From Vitis vinifera (taxonomy: Eukaryota; Streptophyta; Magnoliopsida; Vitales; Vitaceae): a stretch of 64,000 nucleotides of DNA. The number at the start of each line of letters is the position of its first letter. Position 1 is the first letter of the stretch. Shown piece by piece: positions 26,601 to 38,294 of this stretch. A program made the position numbers and the translations under genes. The stretch covers positions 20,649,001 to 20,713,000 of the forward strand of contig NC_081820.1 of assembly GCF_030704535.1 (NCBI RefSeq). The letters are read 5' to 3'. The notes beneath the pieces are model-generated. The model ran no database searches. It worked only from the letters and a program-made list of their open reading frames with translations, and was not told the DNA's origin.

Positions 26601-27789
26601 ATATATGTAAACCATAAATCCACAAAACTAAAAATATACCGCATAAAAACAAGTACTTCAAAATAATTTCTAACATTTTTTTAACAACCAAGTATAATTA
26701 GAAACCTTAATTATAATCCAACTACCAATTTTTTTTAACCAATTACCTAATTAATCATCATAAATTTTTTTATTACAATAATAATTCTAATATTTTGGGA
26801 TATTTAGGAATATGTAAAATTACTATTTTTTTTCAAATTATTAATATTTAAATTAAAATGGGAAAAATATAATAATTAATTTTATAGACGTTATAACACA
26901 TAAAAAGAGCATTCATCATCTAGACATAAATAAAAATAAATATGCAAACAATAAAAATACTAAGAGTGTATTTGACAATATTTTCACTTAAATGTTTTTT
27001 TAAAGAATCACCTATATCAAGTGTTTTTTTCATAAAACACTATAAGTGATTTTTCAATGTTATAAGTAATTTTTTAAAATTTTAAAAATATTTCCTAAAT
27101 TTTATCAAATACTTAAAAGTATATTAACAGTGATTTTACTCGAAGTGTTTTTGATAGTAATGTTTTCTTTAAAAATGTTTTTAAAAGAATCACTTATCAC
27201 GTGTTTATTCAAAAAAACACTATAAATGATTTTCCAATATTTCAAGTGATTTTTTAGATTTTTAAAAGTGTTTCATAAATTTTGTTAAACATCTTCTTTT
27301 TTTTTTTCAAAAACACTATTGGGGCCAAAACTGCTTCTTGTTATCATTGTCAAACCGGTTTTTAATTTCTTTTCAAAAATATTTTTTTAGACTAAAAGTA
27401 CTTCTTAGAATTACTATTAAAAGTACTCTTAATGACAATCAGATTTATTTAAATTTAAGTGAAATTAAGGTCTATTTCAATTTTAAACCAAAAACAAAAA
27501 ACACTTTCCTAATCAACCCAATAAAGTCTCAAGTTCAAAATAAACTAGCCTAAAATGCTCTATCATTCAGGAATCAAGATATCTCCTACTCACAAACATT
27601 AGAATCACCAAGCTACTGATACTCTCTCTCAAGCATCCAGTTTCTCTTCCAACGCTATGTTTTTTTCATCCTGAAATCACTTAACCAATTTTATATAAAG
27701 TTTATTAAAATTAAATAAAATAAATAAATAAATAAATAAATTTAAAACATGAAGTTTATTTAATATATATATATATATATACACACACG
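23610..27789. other. AT-rich intergenic region with repeat fragments
   Basis: The ARR duplication ends near 23610. At 23630-23830 a TTTAACATAGTTCGGCGAAT stretch resembles a common plant repeat motif. At 26960-27320 a unit of about 170 bp is present twice in diverged form, with repeated GTGTTTTTT and AAAACACTATAA tracts. The outer ends (GTATTTGACAAT and ATTGTCAAACC) are weakly inverted, so it may be a MITE. Long A and T runs are frequent. No gene is seen. Confidence 0.45.
26960..27355. mobile_element. Possible MITE with internal duplication
   Basis: Two similar halves of about 170 bp each contain AAAGAATCACTTAT-like and AAAACACTATAA-like tracts. The outer ends are weakly inverted relative to each other. 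I could not define a target-site duplication, so the boundaries are approximate. Confidence 0.3.
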
Positions 27790-28234
27790 TATAGCAAAAA
27801 AAAAATTCATGACCAACTTCACATAATCCACCAGAAAAGGACATTTTGAATGGCCCCTTTCTTTTCAGCTTTCCTTGGAGCTAGGTTCCCACTCAGGGCG
27901 CTCAGCAGGTATGAAGGCTAGCTGGATGGAAAGAAAAATAGTTCTGCTAATCAAAATCAATTTCCTATTATATATGTCTATGTTTTGGACTAGTACCATA
28001 TATATAATCAATTAAATTATGCGTGGACTTTGGCTTAGTTCCATATATAATTAATCAGTATATGCATTAATCTTCACTAAGCTATCATCCGTTTCCGAGA
28101 AAAATTGAGGGAAAATATGAAAAAATAAATAAATAAATAAATTTAAATTTAATAATATTTTTTTTATGCTACTTCAAATTTATTTCACTCATTTCAATCA
28201 TTTAAAAAAGTACAAGTTTCAAATTAATTTTAAT

Positions 28235-28546
28235 AAAATTAAACAAAAAAATCAAATATGATTAAAATTAGTTTTAGACTTTCATATTTTCAAACTTTAA
28301 ATTTATTTCACTTATTTAAATAAGTACAAGTTTCTAACTAAATCAAATATAGTTAAAATTAGTTACAAACTTACATATTTTCAAATTATTTAAATTAAAC
28401 AAAAAAATCAAATATGATTAAAATTAGTTTTAGACTTTCATATTTTCAAACTTTAAATTTATTTCACTTATTTAAATAAGTACAAGTTTCTAACTAAATC
28501 AAATATAGTTAAAATTAGTTACAAACTTACATATTTTCAAATTATT
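28235..28546. repeat. 157-bp tandem duplication upstream of the LBD gene
   Basis: Two nearly identical copies begin at 28235 and 28392, each with AAATTAAACAAAAAAATC near the start. It lies about 0.5-0.85 kb before the LBD start codon. The second and third LBD-locus copies appear to have this segment only in a single, diverged form, so the duplication looks specific to the intact copy. Confidence 0.75.
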
Positions 28547-29081
28547 TAATTTATATATATATATATATATAAAGCTAAAATAAGTTAAATAAATTCAAAA
28601 TATTATATAAGAGTAATTTATCTATTTTAATTTTTTTCACTTTTTTTACTTTTATTTTTCCTCTTTATTTTCTTTGTCCCTCATGTTCCATCCAATTTTC
28701 CAAAAATTGATTCCAAAAACCAATTTATGTCACATTAAAATTGTTATTATTATTACAATTTAATATACAAACAATGATAAAACAAATAGATTGAATAACT
28801 TGATTTATAATATTTAATAAAATTTGAAAATTTGTGTTGTATAATACCAAAATGTAAAGAATCTACTTCTAAATAGAAAGATTCAAAATTTTGGAAGGGT
28901 GTAGCATTTTTCCTAAATAACTCTTCAATTTTCAAAGGAAAAAGAAATAGAGCCGTTGGAAAATCTTTGAACAATTTCTTTATATAAGTCTTTATTACAG
29001 ACCCAAAATCTCCATTGGATTTCTTTGTAAAAGAAAAAAAAAAGTGAAAATCTTTTTCATAGATTTTCCAAGAGATAATAA

Positions 29082-29753
29082 ATGAATTCAAGATGTGCAG
29101 CTTGCAAATATCTGAGAAGAAGGTGTCCTCCAGATTGTATTTTCTCTTCATATTTTCCTTCAAACGATCCTCAAAGATTTGCTTCTGTCCATAGAATTTA
29201 TGGTGCCAGCAATATTGGAAAGATGCTACAGGTAATAAAATAATAAAAAATATATTATTATTTTTTAAATGTTGGCTTTATGTTTCTATATTTATGATTT
29301 TTGTCATTTCTTCTGTCCTAATGCTTCCTATAGTTCTTCATTCGTTTTAATTTTTGATTTTATATATTCTTATCACAGAAAGGTTATTTATTAAATGAAA
29401 TTTTATATATTATTATTATTTTGGTTTTTTTTTATTATCAGCAAATTCCACCACATTTGAGGGCAGAAGCAACGGAGTCAATGTATTATGAGGCACAATG
29501 TCGAGTTGCAGACCCAGTGTACGGGATTGTGAAGACCATATCTCTACTAAATCAGGAGATACACCATGCCCAAAGCCAATTAGCAAAGGTTCAAGCTCAG
29601 ATTGCATTCTACAATGCTCAAGTGCATGGTAACAACAAAATTCAAAATGTTGAGCTCCCTTCTTCCAACTTCAACAACTCCTTGGCAAACCAAGGCGATG
29701 CCTTCCCCCACCCAACTCTACCGCTCTCCATCCGACCATCTTGGTCCATGTAG
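29082..29753 (+). CDS. LOB-domain (LBD) transcription factor, LBD23/24-like
   Basis: Two exons, 29082-29231 and 29442-29753, give 153 residues. The intron (29232-29441) is GT-AG and phase 0, at the usual position after the GAS block in this family. The LOB zinc-binding motif C-X2-C-X6-C-X3-C is complete at C5, C8, C15 and C19. The GAS motif begins at G41, and the conserved DP pair is D74-P75. A class I coiled coil follows, with I79, L86, I90 and L97 spaced as L-X6-L-X3-L-X6-L. The short, Asn/Gln-containing C-terminal tail and overall length fit the small LBD23/LBD24 group. It probably binds DNA in the nucleus as a dimer to control organ boundary or lateral organ growth; the exact role is unknown. 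An AATAAA signal is at 29785-29790. Confidence 0.9.
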
Positions 29754-30239
29754 ATCTATATTCAATGCTCACCTCTCTCCATGGAATAAATCTTGTTTAT
29801 TTATTTATTTTAAGGGTTTTGTGGGGCTATTTATCTTAGTGTGTGAAATTCAAATTTAAAAGCATGTGCATGTGTAGTGCTTATTTTTCTTTGGAAAATG
29901 AGTGGCTTTTATGTAAAGTCTTTTAGGAAAGAATTTTAATTGGTGATGGGGATGGAAAATAAAATGAAAGATTGATCAATAAAATAAGTGGCTTATATTT
30001 GTTTGGGTTTTGACTTAATCCATTCAATTGTAAAAGAAAGACTTCAATTAAAGACAAAACAAAATCAAATAAAATAAATGAAAATAAAAATGGGATTGGA
30101 CCATGCAAGTTTAAAGTTACAATTTTTAATTTCTAATATATTTAATAAGATTGAAATTTTGTTGATGAAATTATATGGAACCATTTATAAAGCATCCACT
30201 TTACAAATAGCAACACTCAAATACTTCTAGTAATTAAAA

Positions 30240-31870
30240 TAATTTCCCTATTATATCTATGTCATTGGGCTAGTACCATAAATATAATCAATGAAATTAT
30301 GCATGGACTTTGGGCTAGTTATGATGTCATTGGCTAGCACCATAAATATAATCAATCAAGTTATGTATGGACTATGAGCTAGTTATGACTATGTCATTTA
30401 TGTCTTTGTCGTTGGGCTAGCACCATATATATAGCACCATATCTATAATCAATGAAGTTATGCTTGAACTTTGGGCTAGTTATGTTTAGTAGTAATAGTA
30501 GTTTATTATGTTTAACACCATATATATAATCAATGAAGTTATGCATGAACTTTGGGCTAGTTTTATTTATGTCATTGGGCTAGCACCATATATATAATCA
30601 ATGAAGTTATGCATGAATTTTGGGTTAGTTATAGTAGTAGTAGTAGTCTATTATGTCTATATTGTTGGGTTAGCACCATATATATAATCAATGAAGTTAT
30701 GCATGGAATTTGGGTTAATTATAGTAATGATAGTAATAATAGTAGTAGTATATTATGTCTATGTCATTGGGCTAACACCGTATATATAATTAATGAAGTT
30801 ATGCATGGACTTTAGGTTAGTTATGTCTATATTGTTTATGTCTATGTCGTTGGGCTAGCACCATATATATAATGAAGTTATTCGTAGACTTTAGACTAAT
30901 TATGTCTATGTCGTTGGGCAAGTACGTAGTAGTAGTTATGCTTATGTTGTTGGGTTAATATCACATATATAATCAATGAAGTTATGCATGAACTTTGGGC
31001 TAATAGTAGTAGTATATATATAATTAATGAAGTTATCAATGCAGTAGTAACAATATATAATCAATGAAATTATCAATAAAGTAGTAGCATATATAATCAA
31101 TAAAGTTATACATAGACTTTGGGCTAGTTGAAGTTATCAATGAAGTAGTATATATATAATCAATAAAGTTATCAATGAAGTTAGTAGTAGTAGTCTATTA
31201 TGTTTATGTTGTTGGGCTAGCAACATATATATAATCAATGAAGTTATGTATGAACTTTGGGCTAGTTATAGTAGTAGTAGTCATTAGGTTTATAATCAAT
31301 AAAGTTATACATAGACTTTGGGCTAGTTGAAGTTATCAATGAAGTAGTAGTATATATATAATCAATAAAGTTATCAATGAAGTTAGTAGTAGTAGCCTAT
31401 TATGTTTATGTCATTAGGCTAACACCATATATATATAATCAATAAAGTTATGCATAAACTTTGAACTAGTTATGGTAGTAGTAATAGTAGAAGTCTATTA
31501 TGTTTATGTCATTAGACTAACAACATATATATAATCAATGAAGTTATAAATGAACTTTGGGCTAATTATGTCTATATCATTAAGTTTGTACCTAGTTGTA
31601 GTTATATTTATGTCGTTAGGCTAGTACCATATATATAATCAATAAAGTTATGCATGGACTTTAAGCTAGTAGTAGTAGTAGTCTATTATGTTTATGTCAT
31701 TGGGCTAGCACAATATATATAATCAATGAAGTTATACATGAACTTTAGGCTAGTTATGTCCATGTCATTAGGTTTATACCTTGTAGTAGTTATGTCTATG
31801 TCATTGGGCTTGTACTATATATATAATTAATGAAGTTATGCATGGATATTGGCCTAATACCATATATAAT
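30240..31870. repeat. Degenerate minisatellite, about 60-110 bp units
   Basis: Many copies of a unit built from GGGCTAGCACCATATATA, TAATCAATGAAGTTATGCAT and GAACTTTGGGCTAGTTATG are joined by variable (TAG)n runs. Roughly twenty copies are present by eye. A single ancestral version lies in the intact LBD upstream region (about 27975-28060) and another at 35465-35520. The array therefore grew from upstream sequence of the LBD locus only in the second copy. Confidence 0.85.
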
Positions 31871-32845
31871 GAATCAGTATATGCATTAATCTTCACTAAG
31901 CTACATTAATCTTCTTCACTAGTCTATATTCGGTTTAGAAAAAAAATTGAAGGAAAATTTGAAAATAAATAAATAAATGAAAGAAAAATAAATTTAAAGT
32001 CAATAAATTTTGTATATACTACTTCAAATTTGGTTTACTTATTTAATTATTTAAATAAGTAGAAGTTTCAAACTAATTTTAATAAAATTAAACCGAAAAA
32101 AAAAATCAAATATAATTAAAATTAATGTTAAACTTACATATTTTCAAACTTCAAATTTATTTCACTTATTAGAATAATTTAAATAAGTATAAGTTTCTAG
32201 CTAAATCAAATATAGTTATAATTAGTTACAAACTTACATATTTTCAAATTATTTAATTTTTATATAAAAAAAAAGTTAAAATAAATTAAATGAATTTGAG
32301 ATATTATATAAAAATAATTTCTTGATTTTATTTTTTTTTCACTTTTTTTTTTTACTTTTTTTTTTCCTATCTATTTTCTTTGTCCCTCATGTTCCATCTA
32401 ATTTTCCAAAAAATTGGTTCCAGAAACCAAAATACTGCACATTAAAATTATTATTATTACAAATTAATGTTTTCATTTAATATACAAACAATCATAAACC
32501 CATTATTATCATTACAATTTAATATGTTTCAATTAATATACAAACAATCATAAAACAAATTTGATTTCTAATATTTATTTTAATTTGAAAATTTGTGTTG
32601 TTTAGTACCAAAATGTAAAGAATCTACTTCTAAATAGAAATAATAAAAAATTTAGAAAGGTGTTGTATTTTTCCTAAATAACTCTTCAATTTTAACAAAA
32701 AAAAAATCCTTGGAAAATATTTGAATAATTGTTTTATACAAATTTTTGTTACTGGCCCAAAATCACCATTAGATTTCTTTGTAAATGAAGAAATAAAGAA
32801 TATTTTTGAAAATCTTTTTCATAGATTTTCCAAGAGATAATAAAT

Positions 32846-32972
32846 CAAATATCTGAGAACAAGGTATCATTTGAATTGTATTTTCTCTCCCTATTTTTCT
32901 TCAAATAATCCTCAAAGATTTACTTATGTCCATAGAATTTATGGTGCTAGCAATATTGGAAAGATGTTGTAG
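32846..32972 (+). pseudogene. LBD exon 1 pseudogene, copy 2
   Basis: This matches exon 1 of the LBD gene from codon 9 onward, but about 21 bases covering the start codon and the first Cys pair are deleted. The first Cys of the CX3C pair is now Tyr, and the last codon CAG has become TAG. The GT donor is still present at 32973. No exon 2 follows. It cannot make a LOB protein. Confidence 0.85.
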
Positions 32973-33085
32973 GTAATAAAATAATAGAAAATATATTATT
33001 ATTTTTAAAATGTTAGCTTTATGTTTCTATATTTATGGCTTCTGTCATTTTTTCTATCCTAATGCTTCTTATGGTTCTTCATTTC

Positions 33086-35292
33086 TTTTGTCTTAGTACT
33101 ATTCATGGGTAGACCTTACACCCATGGGGACCCTTGGAAGAAAGCAAGGAGAACTTAGAGGTTGGTGGGAAAAACATCTTAAGCAAAAGTGTTAAGAAAT
33201 GGAACATTAAGGGTGGGCACAGGCCACACACACATCAAGTCGTGCATGCCTACACACCTTGCACGCCTACGCACAGCCCCGTCATGCACTCACAGCCTTG
33301 TGCCCATGCACGCACAACCTCGCTTCCCTATGTGCACACTAATTCATGTCCGCTCACACACCCCGCACACTTAGGCACATTTAGCACTTAAGCTTGTACC
33401 TTGATGTAGTTATATTGATAGTGTAAATAGAATAGGAGGTTTATAAGGATATTTATTTATTTATTTATTTAATAAATAATTCATTATGTCTCTTCAATGG
33501 GGTCTGATATCTTTTCCAAACATTTCTAAAATGTCCTGAAACGTTCTTTAAAAGAATGGAAAGATAGACGACTTAAGAGGTACCAAGGTCAGGCCTTGGT
33601 CGCACCAAGAAGGCACCATGGCATGGCTTGGAGCATGCCTATGACACTTGGACGACACACTAGCATGCACACATGGACTCCATGACATATGTGGTATGTA
33701 ACCCATGATCGCAATGACACGAGGCATGGTGCAACCTATTCCTTCCTGATGCTAGCACGAGAGCTCTCAAAGTTTGTGCATTGAGGTGGTTCGAGAAGAC
33801 ATAGCGTACTATCATGGCTTGATGAGAGGAAAGACATGAGTTTGACTTAGATCAGATGCCTACACATGGCATAAGGGTGCAATACCCTATGCATTGGGGC
33901 AAATCAATAGGTTATGCCCTAATGTCATGACTTAGTGCTATAACAAAAATGGCTTAGACATGTGACATGAGATGTTGTTTGGTGGTGCATGGAATGACAC
34001 GCTCAAAGCAAAAAAAAAAAAAAGCCTTGAATGGGTGGTTAATGCTAGGCACAAGGGTGCAATGCATTGTGCACACGGATGACAAGCCATGGGCACACTA
34101 CCATGGCCCAATGCTACAACTAAAAGAGAGACTTGGAAATGACATGGGAAGCCACAACAGTGATGAGACCGATACATACATGGTGGTACATCATTGACTT
34201 AGGTAAAACATGGGAGAGCCTTGCAAGTAGTTGATTCCTTGGGACATGGACAACAACAACACCTCAGTGTCATGGGCGCCTAGACATGACATAAGGAGAA
34301 GCATTCGTGCATTGGTGTGCACTAATGCATCAAAGGAACACAATTGGATGGCTAATGCAAGATGTTGGTTCAGAAAGCCCTTAACTCAAGACACCTTGGT
34401 GGGCACTCATTGGAAAAAACCACCTTGTGGGGAGAAAGCACCTTAATTGTTGGATACTCATCAGCAATGGCACTTTGAAGAGATGGCTTGAAAGGAATGG
34501 TTGGCTAAAGATATCTTGAAGAGTTGCATCCATTGGGAAAAGCATGTAGAGTTCAATAGCCTTGTCTCAGCATCAGAGGAATGGGAAAATGGTTGACTAG
34601 TTGCAATTGGTGCAAAAGAAACATCTTAGTTTGAAATGGTGTCTCCAATTGGGTGATTATAGCAATTGCATTACCACCACTCTGATTTGAATTCAAAATT
34701 CAAATAGGAAAGACTCATCTATAAAAGCCTCTGAAAGGTAGAGAGATTGAGGGTGAGTAATTCAAAGAGCATGCAATCAGTGTCAATTCTCTTGTAGGAT
34801 TTTGGGTTCTCTGGCTTATAAAAAAATTACTAAGTGTTGGTGCACTTATAAAGAACAATTTTGTAATCCCTATTGAGTAAAAACATAGGTTGGGAAGGAT
34901 TCTCGTATTTGATTATGCCTTTTACGCTGCTTTTATTAGTGCATTTGGGGAAGGTTGGCTAAGGTGGGTTCTGATGGTGGTGGTAGTAGTAATAATAGTC
35001 AGTTTAGTAGTAGTAGTGGTAGTCGGTCTAATAATAGTAGTAATAGTTAGTTTAGCAATAGTGGTGGTAATGGTAGTAGTCAATCGAAGGAGTATAGTAG
35101 TAGTAGTAATAATAATAATAGTCAGTTTAGTAGTAGTAGTGGTAGTCGGTCTAATAATAGTAGTAATAGTCAGTTTAGCAATAGTGGTGGTAATGGTAGT
35201 AGTCAATCGTAGTAGTATGGTAGTAGTAGTAGTAGCAGTCAATCGTAGTAGTATGGTATGATGCAGATGCTAGGTTGATTTCATTACTGAAT
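33086..35292. mobile_element. Probable retroelement-derived insert between LBD copies 2 and 3
   Basis: This 2.2 kb block is less AT-rich than its surroundings and unrelated to the LBD units on either side. It has low-complexity CA-rich text near 33220-33390. It also has a TATAAAAGCC box (about 34713) followed by a leader-like stretch, then a (GTA)n-type array. That organisation suggests an LTR or a non-autonomous retroelement, but no coding domain, LTR pair or target duplication was found. Confidence 0.35.
34973..35262. repeat. (GTA/GTAATA)n microsatellite with internal duplication
   Basis: GTA-type trinucleotide runs are broken by CAGTTTAG and GTCGGTCTAATAATAG inserts. A segment starting near 34986 is repeated near 35108. 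Both strands are open over the region only because of the simple sequence; I do not regard these frames as genes. Confidence 0.85.
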
Positions 35293-36915
35293 ATAGCAAA
35301 ACCTTTTTCATGACCAACTTCACATAATTCACCACAAAATGACATTTTCAATCACCCATTTCTTTTCAGTTTTCCTTAGAGCTTCCCACCTTAGACAATT
35401 AGTTGGTATGAAGGTTAGCTAGATGAAAAGAAAAATAGCTCTAGCAATTAAAATCATTTCCTATCATGTCTATACCATTGGGCTATGGACCGTGGGCTAG
35501 TACCATATATAACCAATCAATATATGCATTAAATCTTCACTAAGCTACATTAATCCTCACTAAGCTATGTTCAATTTCAAAAAAATTGAGGAAAAATATG
35601 AAAAATAAATAAATAAATAAATAAATAAAAAGTAAAAATAAATTTAAAGTCAATATATTTTTTATATTCTACTTCAAATTTATTTCACTTATTTAGATAA
35701 TTTAAATAAGTATAAGTTTCCAACTAATTTTAATAAAATTAAACCGAAAAAGATCAAATATAGTTAAAATCAATTATAAACTTGCATATTTCAAACTTCA
35801 AATTTATTTCACTTATTTAACTAATTTAAATAAGTACAAGTTTCTAATTAATTTTAATAAAGTTAAACCAAAAATAAATAAATATAATTAAAATTAGTTA
35901 CAAACTTACATATTATAATTTTATTTAATTTTTATATAAAAAATTAAAATAAGCAAAATCAATTTGAAATATTATAGAAGAATAATTTATTTACTTTAAA
36001 TAATTTTCTTTTCACATTTTTACTTTTATTTTTCCTCTCCGTTTTCTTTGTCCCTCATGTTCCATCTAATTTTCCAAAAAATGGTTCCAAAAACCAATCT
36101 ATGTCACATTAAAATGATTATTATTATAATTTAATGTTTTCATTTAATATACAAACAACCGTATACCCATTATTGTTATTACAATTTTATATATTTCATT
36201 TAATATACAAACAATCATAAACCAATCAATTGAATAATTTAATTTCTAATATTTAAAAAAAAAAATTGAAAATTTGTGTTGTATAGTACCAAAATGTAAA
36301 GAATCTACCTCTAAATAGAAAGAATAAAAAATTTGGAAGGGTGTAGCATTTTTCCTAAATAACTCTTCAATTTTTTTATTTTATTTTTTTAAAAAAAAAG
36401 CCGTTGGAAAATATTTGAACAATTGCTTTATACAAGTCTTTATTACAAAGTTACAAACCCAAAGTCTCCATTAGATTTCTTTGTAAAGGAAGAAAAAAAA
36501 AATTTTGAAAATCTTTTTCATAGATTTTCTAAGAGATAATAATCTGAGAAGAAGGTGTTTTCCGGATTGTATTTTCTCTCTCTATTTTCCTTCAAATAAT
36601 CCTCAAAGATTTGCTTCTGTCCATAGAATTTATGATGCCAGCAATATTGGAAAGATGCTACAGCTAATAAAATAATAGAAAATATATTATTATTTTTTAA
36701 ATGCTGGCCTTATATTTCTATATTTGTGGCTTTTGTCAATTTTTTTTCTTCTGTCCTAATGCTTCCTATGGATTTTTATTTCTTTTAATTTTAAATTTTA
36801 TATATTCTTATCATGAAAGGTTATTTATTAAATGAAATTTTATATATTATTATTATTATTTTCGGCTTTAATTCAATTAAAGGTAAAAAAAAATCAAATT
36901 AAAATAAATGAAAAC
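35293..36915 (+). repeat. LBD locus copy 3 (upstream region, exon 1, intron; exon 2 deleted)
   Basis: Similarity to the intact LBD locus starts at a TTCATGACCAACTTCACATAAT-type block (about 27805 and 35307). It runs through the upstream region, exon 1 and most of the intron to about 36862. It then joins directly to sequence resembling the 3' flank of the intact gene (about 30038-30090). This indicates a deletion that removed exon 2 and the near 3' flank. Confidence 0.75.
36542..36663 (+). pseudogene. LBD exon 1 pseudogene, copy 3
   Basis: It matches exon 1 of the LBD gene from the CTGAGAAGAAGG segment onward. The deletion over the start codon and first Cys pair is larger than in copy 2. The CX3C pair is kept. 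The donor GT has become CT at 36664, and exon 2 is gone. It is non-functional as an LBD gene. Confidence 0.85.
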
Positions 36916-37087
36916 TAAAAATTGGAAGGCTAGTCCATCACTAGTTGAATTTCCTAATCACTCTTCAATTTTAAAAATTATTCATATTGTATTTGGTTTG
37001 AAAAATATTTTCTTATTTTTATTTTTATATATATATAATTATATATTTCCATACATGCATGAATTTGAAACTGGAAGAGTTTGTCCT

Positions 37088-37166
37088 TGGGCCCAGCCCA
37101 AGTCACTAAAACATTGAACGGGTAGTCAGGCCCAACTGCCCAGGGCGTCTCATAAAACGACGTCGT
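37088..37166 (+). promoter_or_regulatory. Promoter elements of the SR gene: site II boxes and ACGT palindrome
   Basis: TGGGCCCA (37088-37095) and GGCCCAAC (37129-37136) are site II type boxes, common in promoters of plant growth and RNA-processing genes. ACGACGTCGT (37157-37166) is a perfect 10-bp palindrome with an ACGT core, a possible bZIP/TGA-type site. A telo-box in reverse orientation (TTAGGGTTT, 37358-37366) follows in the probable leader. The combination of site II with telo-box is well known; its activity here is inferred. Confidence 0.5.
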
Positions 37167-37329
37167 GTTTATAGACCCCGGATTCACCGTTGACAAAATC
37201 AAGGTGTCTAGTTTTACAAATAAGCAAAAAAGTAGGGGTTTTTATTTCTTACTATTTACCGGCACACGAGATTTGCGTTTAGGGTCGTCAGTTTCTAAAA
37301 TATCTCCAAATCGTCCTTTATATTCAGCT

Positions 37330-37390
37330 CTTCTCTTTGTCTCACTACTCTCTCTCATTAGGGTTTCCGGCTTTCGCAATCGCTGATAAG
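37330..37390 (+). other. 5' UTR exon of the SR gene (approximate start)
   Basis: A pyrimidine-rich leader ends in GATAAG followed by a GTAAGAAG donor at 37391. Splicing to the acceptor before 39163 would leave five UTR bases before the ATG at 39168. A long leader intron (37391-39162, about 1.77 kb) is common in plant SR genes. The transcription start is not visible, so the left end is a guess. Confidence 0.5.
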
Positions 37391-37722
37391 GTAAGAAGTA
37401 AGAACCACGTCACATGCTTTTTCTTGTTCTTTCCTTTCTGTTTGGTTTCCGAGAAACATGAGAAAATAAAATGAAACCTTTGGATCTGGAAAATTTTCCA
37501 GGTTTGGAGCTCCAGTTTATTTCTGCTGCTTCTTCTTTTCTTTTTCTTTTTTTTTTTTTCTTTTTTTTCTTTTTTAATTATATGTAAGAATTTATTTTTT
37601 CCCCTTCCTACATTATATCGGCAACCAGACGGTCCATTGTGCTCTGATCTGTAGTTTTTCTTTTTTGAAATGGTAGATCTGATTGTTCGTTCACTCGATC
37701 TGTTCCAAAAAATAGGGTTTTT

Positions 37723-38294
37723 AGGAATGATTCACCTTCTGCGGATATATTTTTTTCCCTTATTTATTTCTGCAGTTTCAATTTTTCATTGTCTTTTGCG
37801 CCTTTGAAGATTTCCCCCCTAAAAATTTATAGTTGTAGCGGTTAGTTCATGTTTTATGGATATATTGTGTAATTTATTTTCTGAGGAGTTATTGTTATGT
37901 TTTTGTCTCTTGGGAGTTTGATTTTTCCTGTAATTATGATTTTGTATTAGCCATTTTGTTCTCTTATTTGTCATGTTTGAATCTTGGTTTTTCTATAATT
38001 GAATCTTGGTTTCTAGGAATGATTCACCTTCTGCGGATATATTTTTTTCCCTTATTTATTTCTGCAGTTTCGATTTTTCATTGTCTTTTGCGCCTTTGAA
38101 GATTTCCCCCCTAAAAATTTATAGTTGTAGCGGTTAGTTCATGTTTTATGGATATATTTGTGGAATTTATTTTCTGAGGAGTTATTGTTATGTTTTTGTC
38201 TCTTGGGAGTTTGATTTTTCCTGTAATTATGATTTTGTATTAGCCATTTTGTTCTCTTATTTGTCATGTTTGAATCTTGGTTTTTCTATAATTG
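37723..38294. repeat. 280-bp tandem duplication in the SR gene 5' UTR intron
   Basis: Copies at 37723-38001 and 38015-38294 are nearly identical apart from a one- or two-base change near ATATTGTGTAAT versus ATATTTGTGGAAT. A 13-bp spacer separates them. The high identity implies a recent event. Confidence 0.9.

Larger units (their letters stand above)
30225..33085 (+). repeat. LBD locus copy 2 (upstream region, exon 1 and part of intron)
   Basis: This segment repeats the region from about 27950 to 29345 of the intact LBD locus: upstream sequence, exon 1 and the first part of the intron. Similarity includes the TCTTTGTCCCTCATGTTCC block (near 28669, 32378 and 36047) and the AATATTGGAAAGATG end of exon 1. 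It is much longer than the source because a small upstream piece has expanded into a 1.6 kb minisatellite. It lacks exon 2 and stops near 33085 where unrelated repeat-like DNA begins. Confidence 0.8.

Noticed and set aside
30240..31870. Regularly spaced repeats resembling a CRISPR array
   Set aside because: The genome is eukaryotic, the units vary in length and sequence, and the linkers are (TAG)n simple repeats rather than unique spacers.
34890..35261. Long open frames on both strands over the GTA array
   Set aside because: They consist of Val/Ile or Thr runs produced by simple repeats, with no domain.
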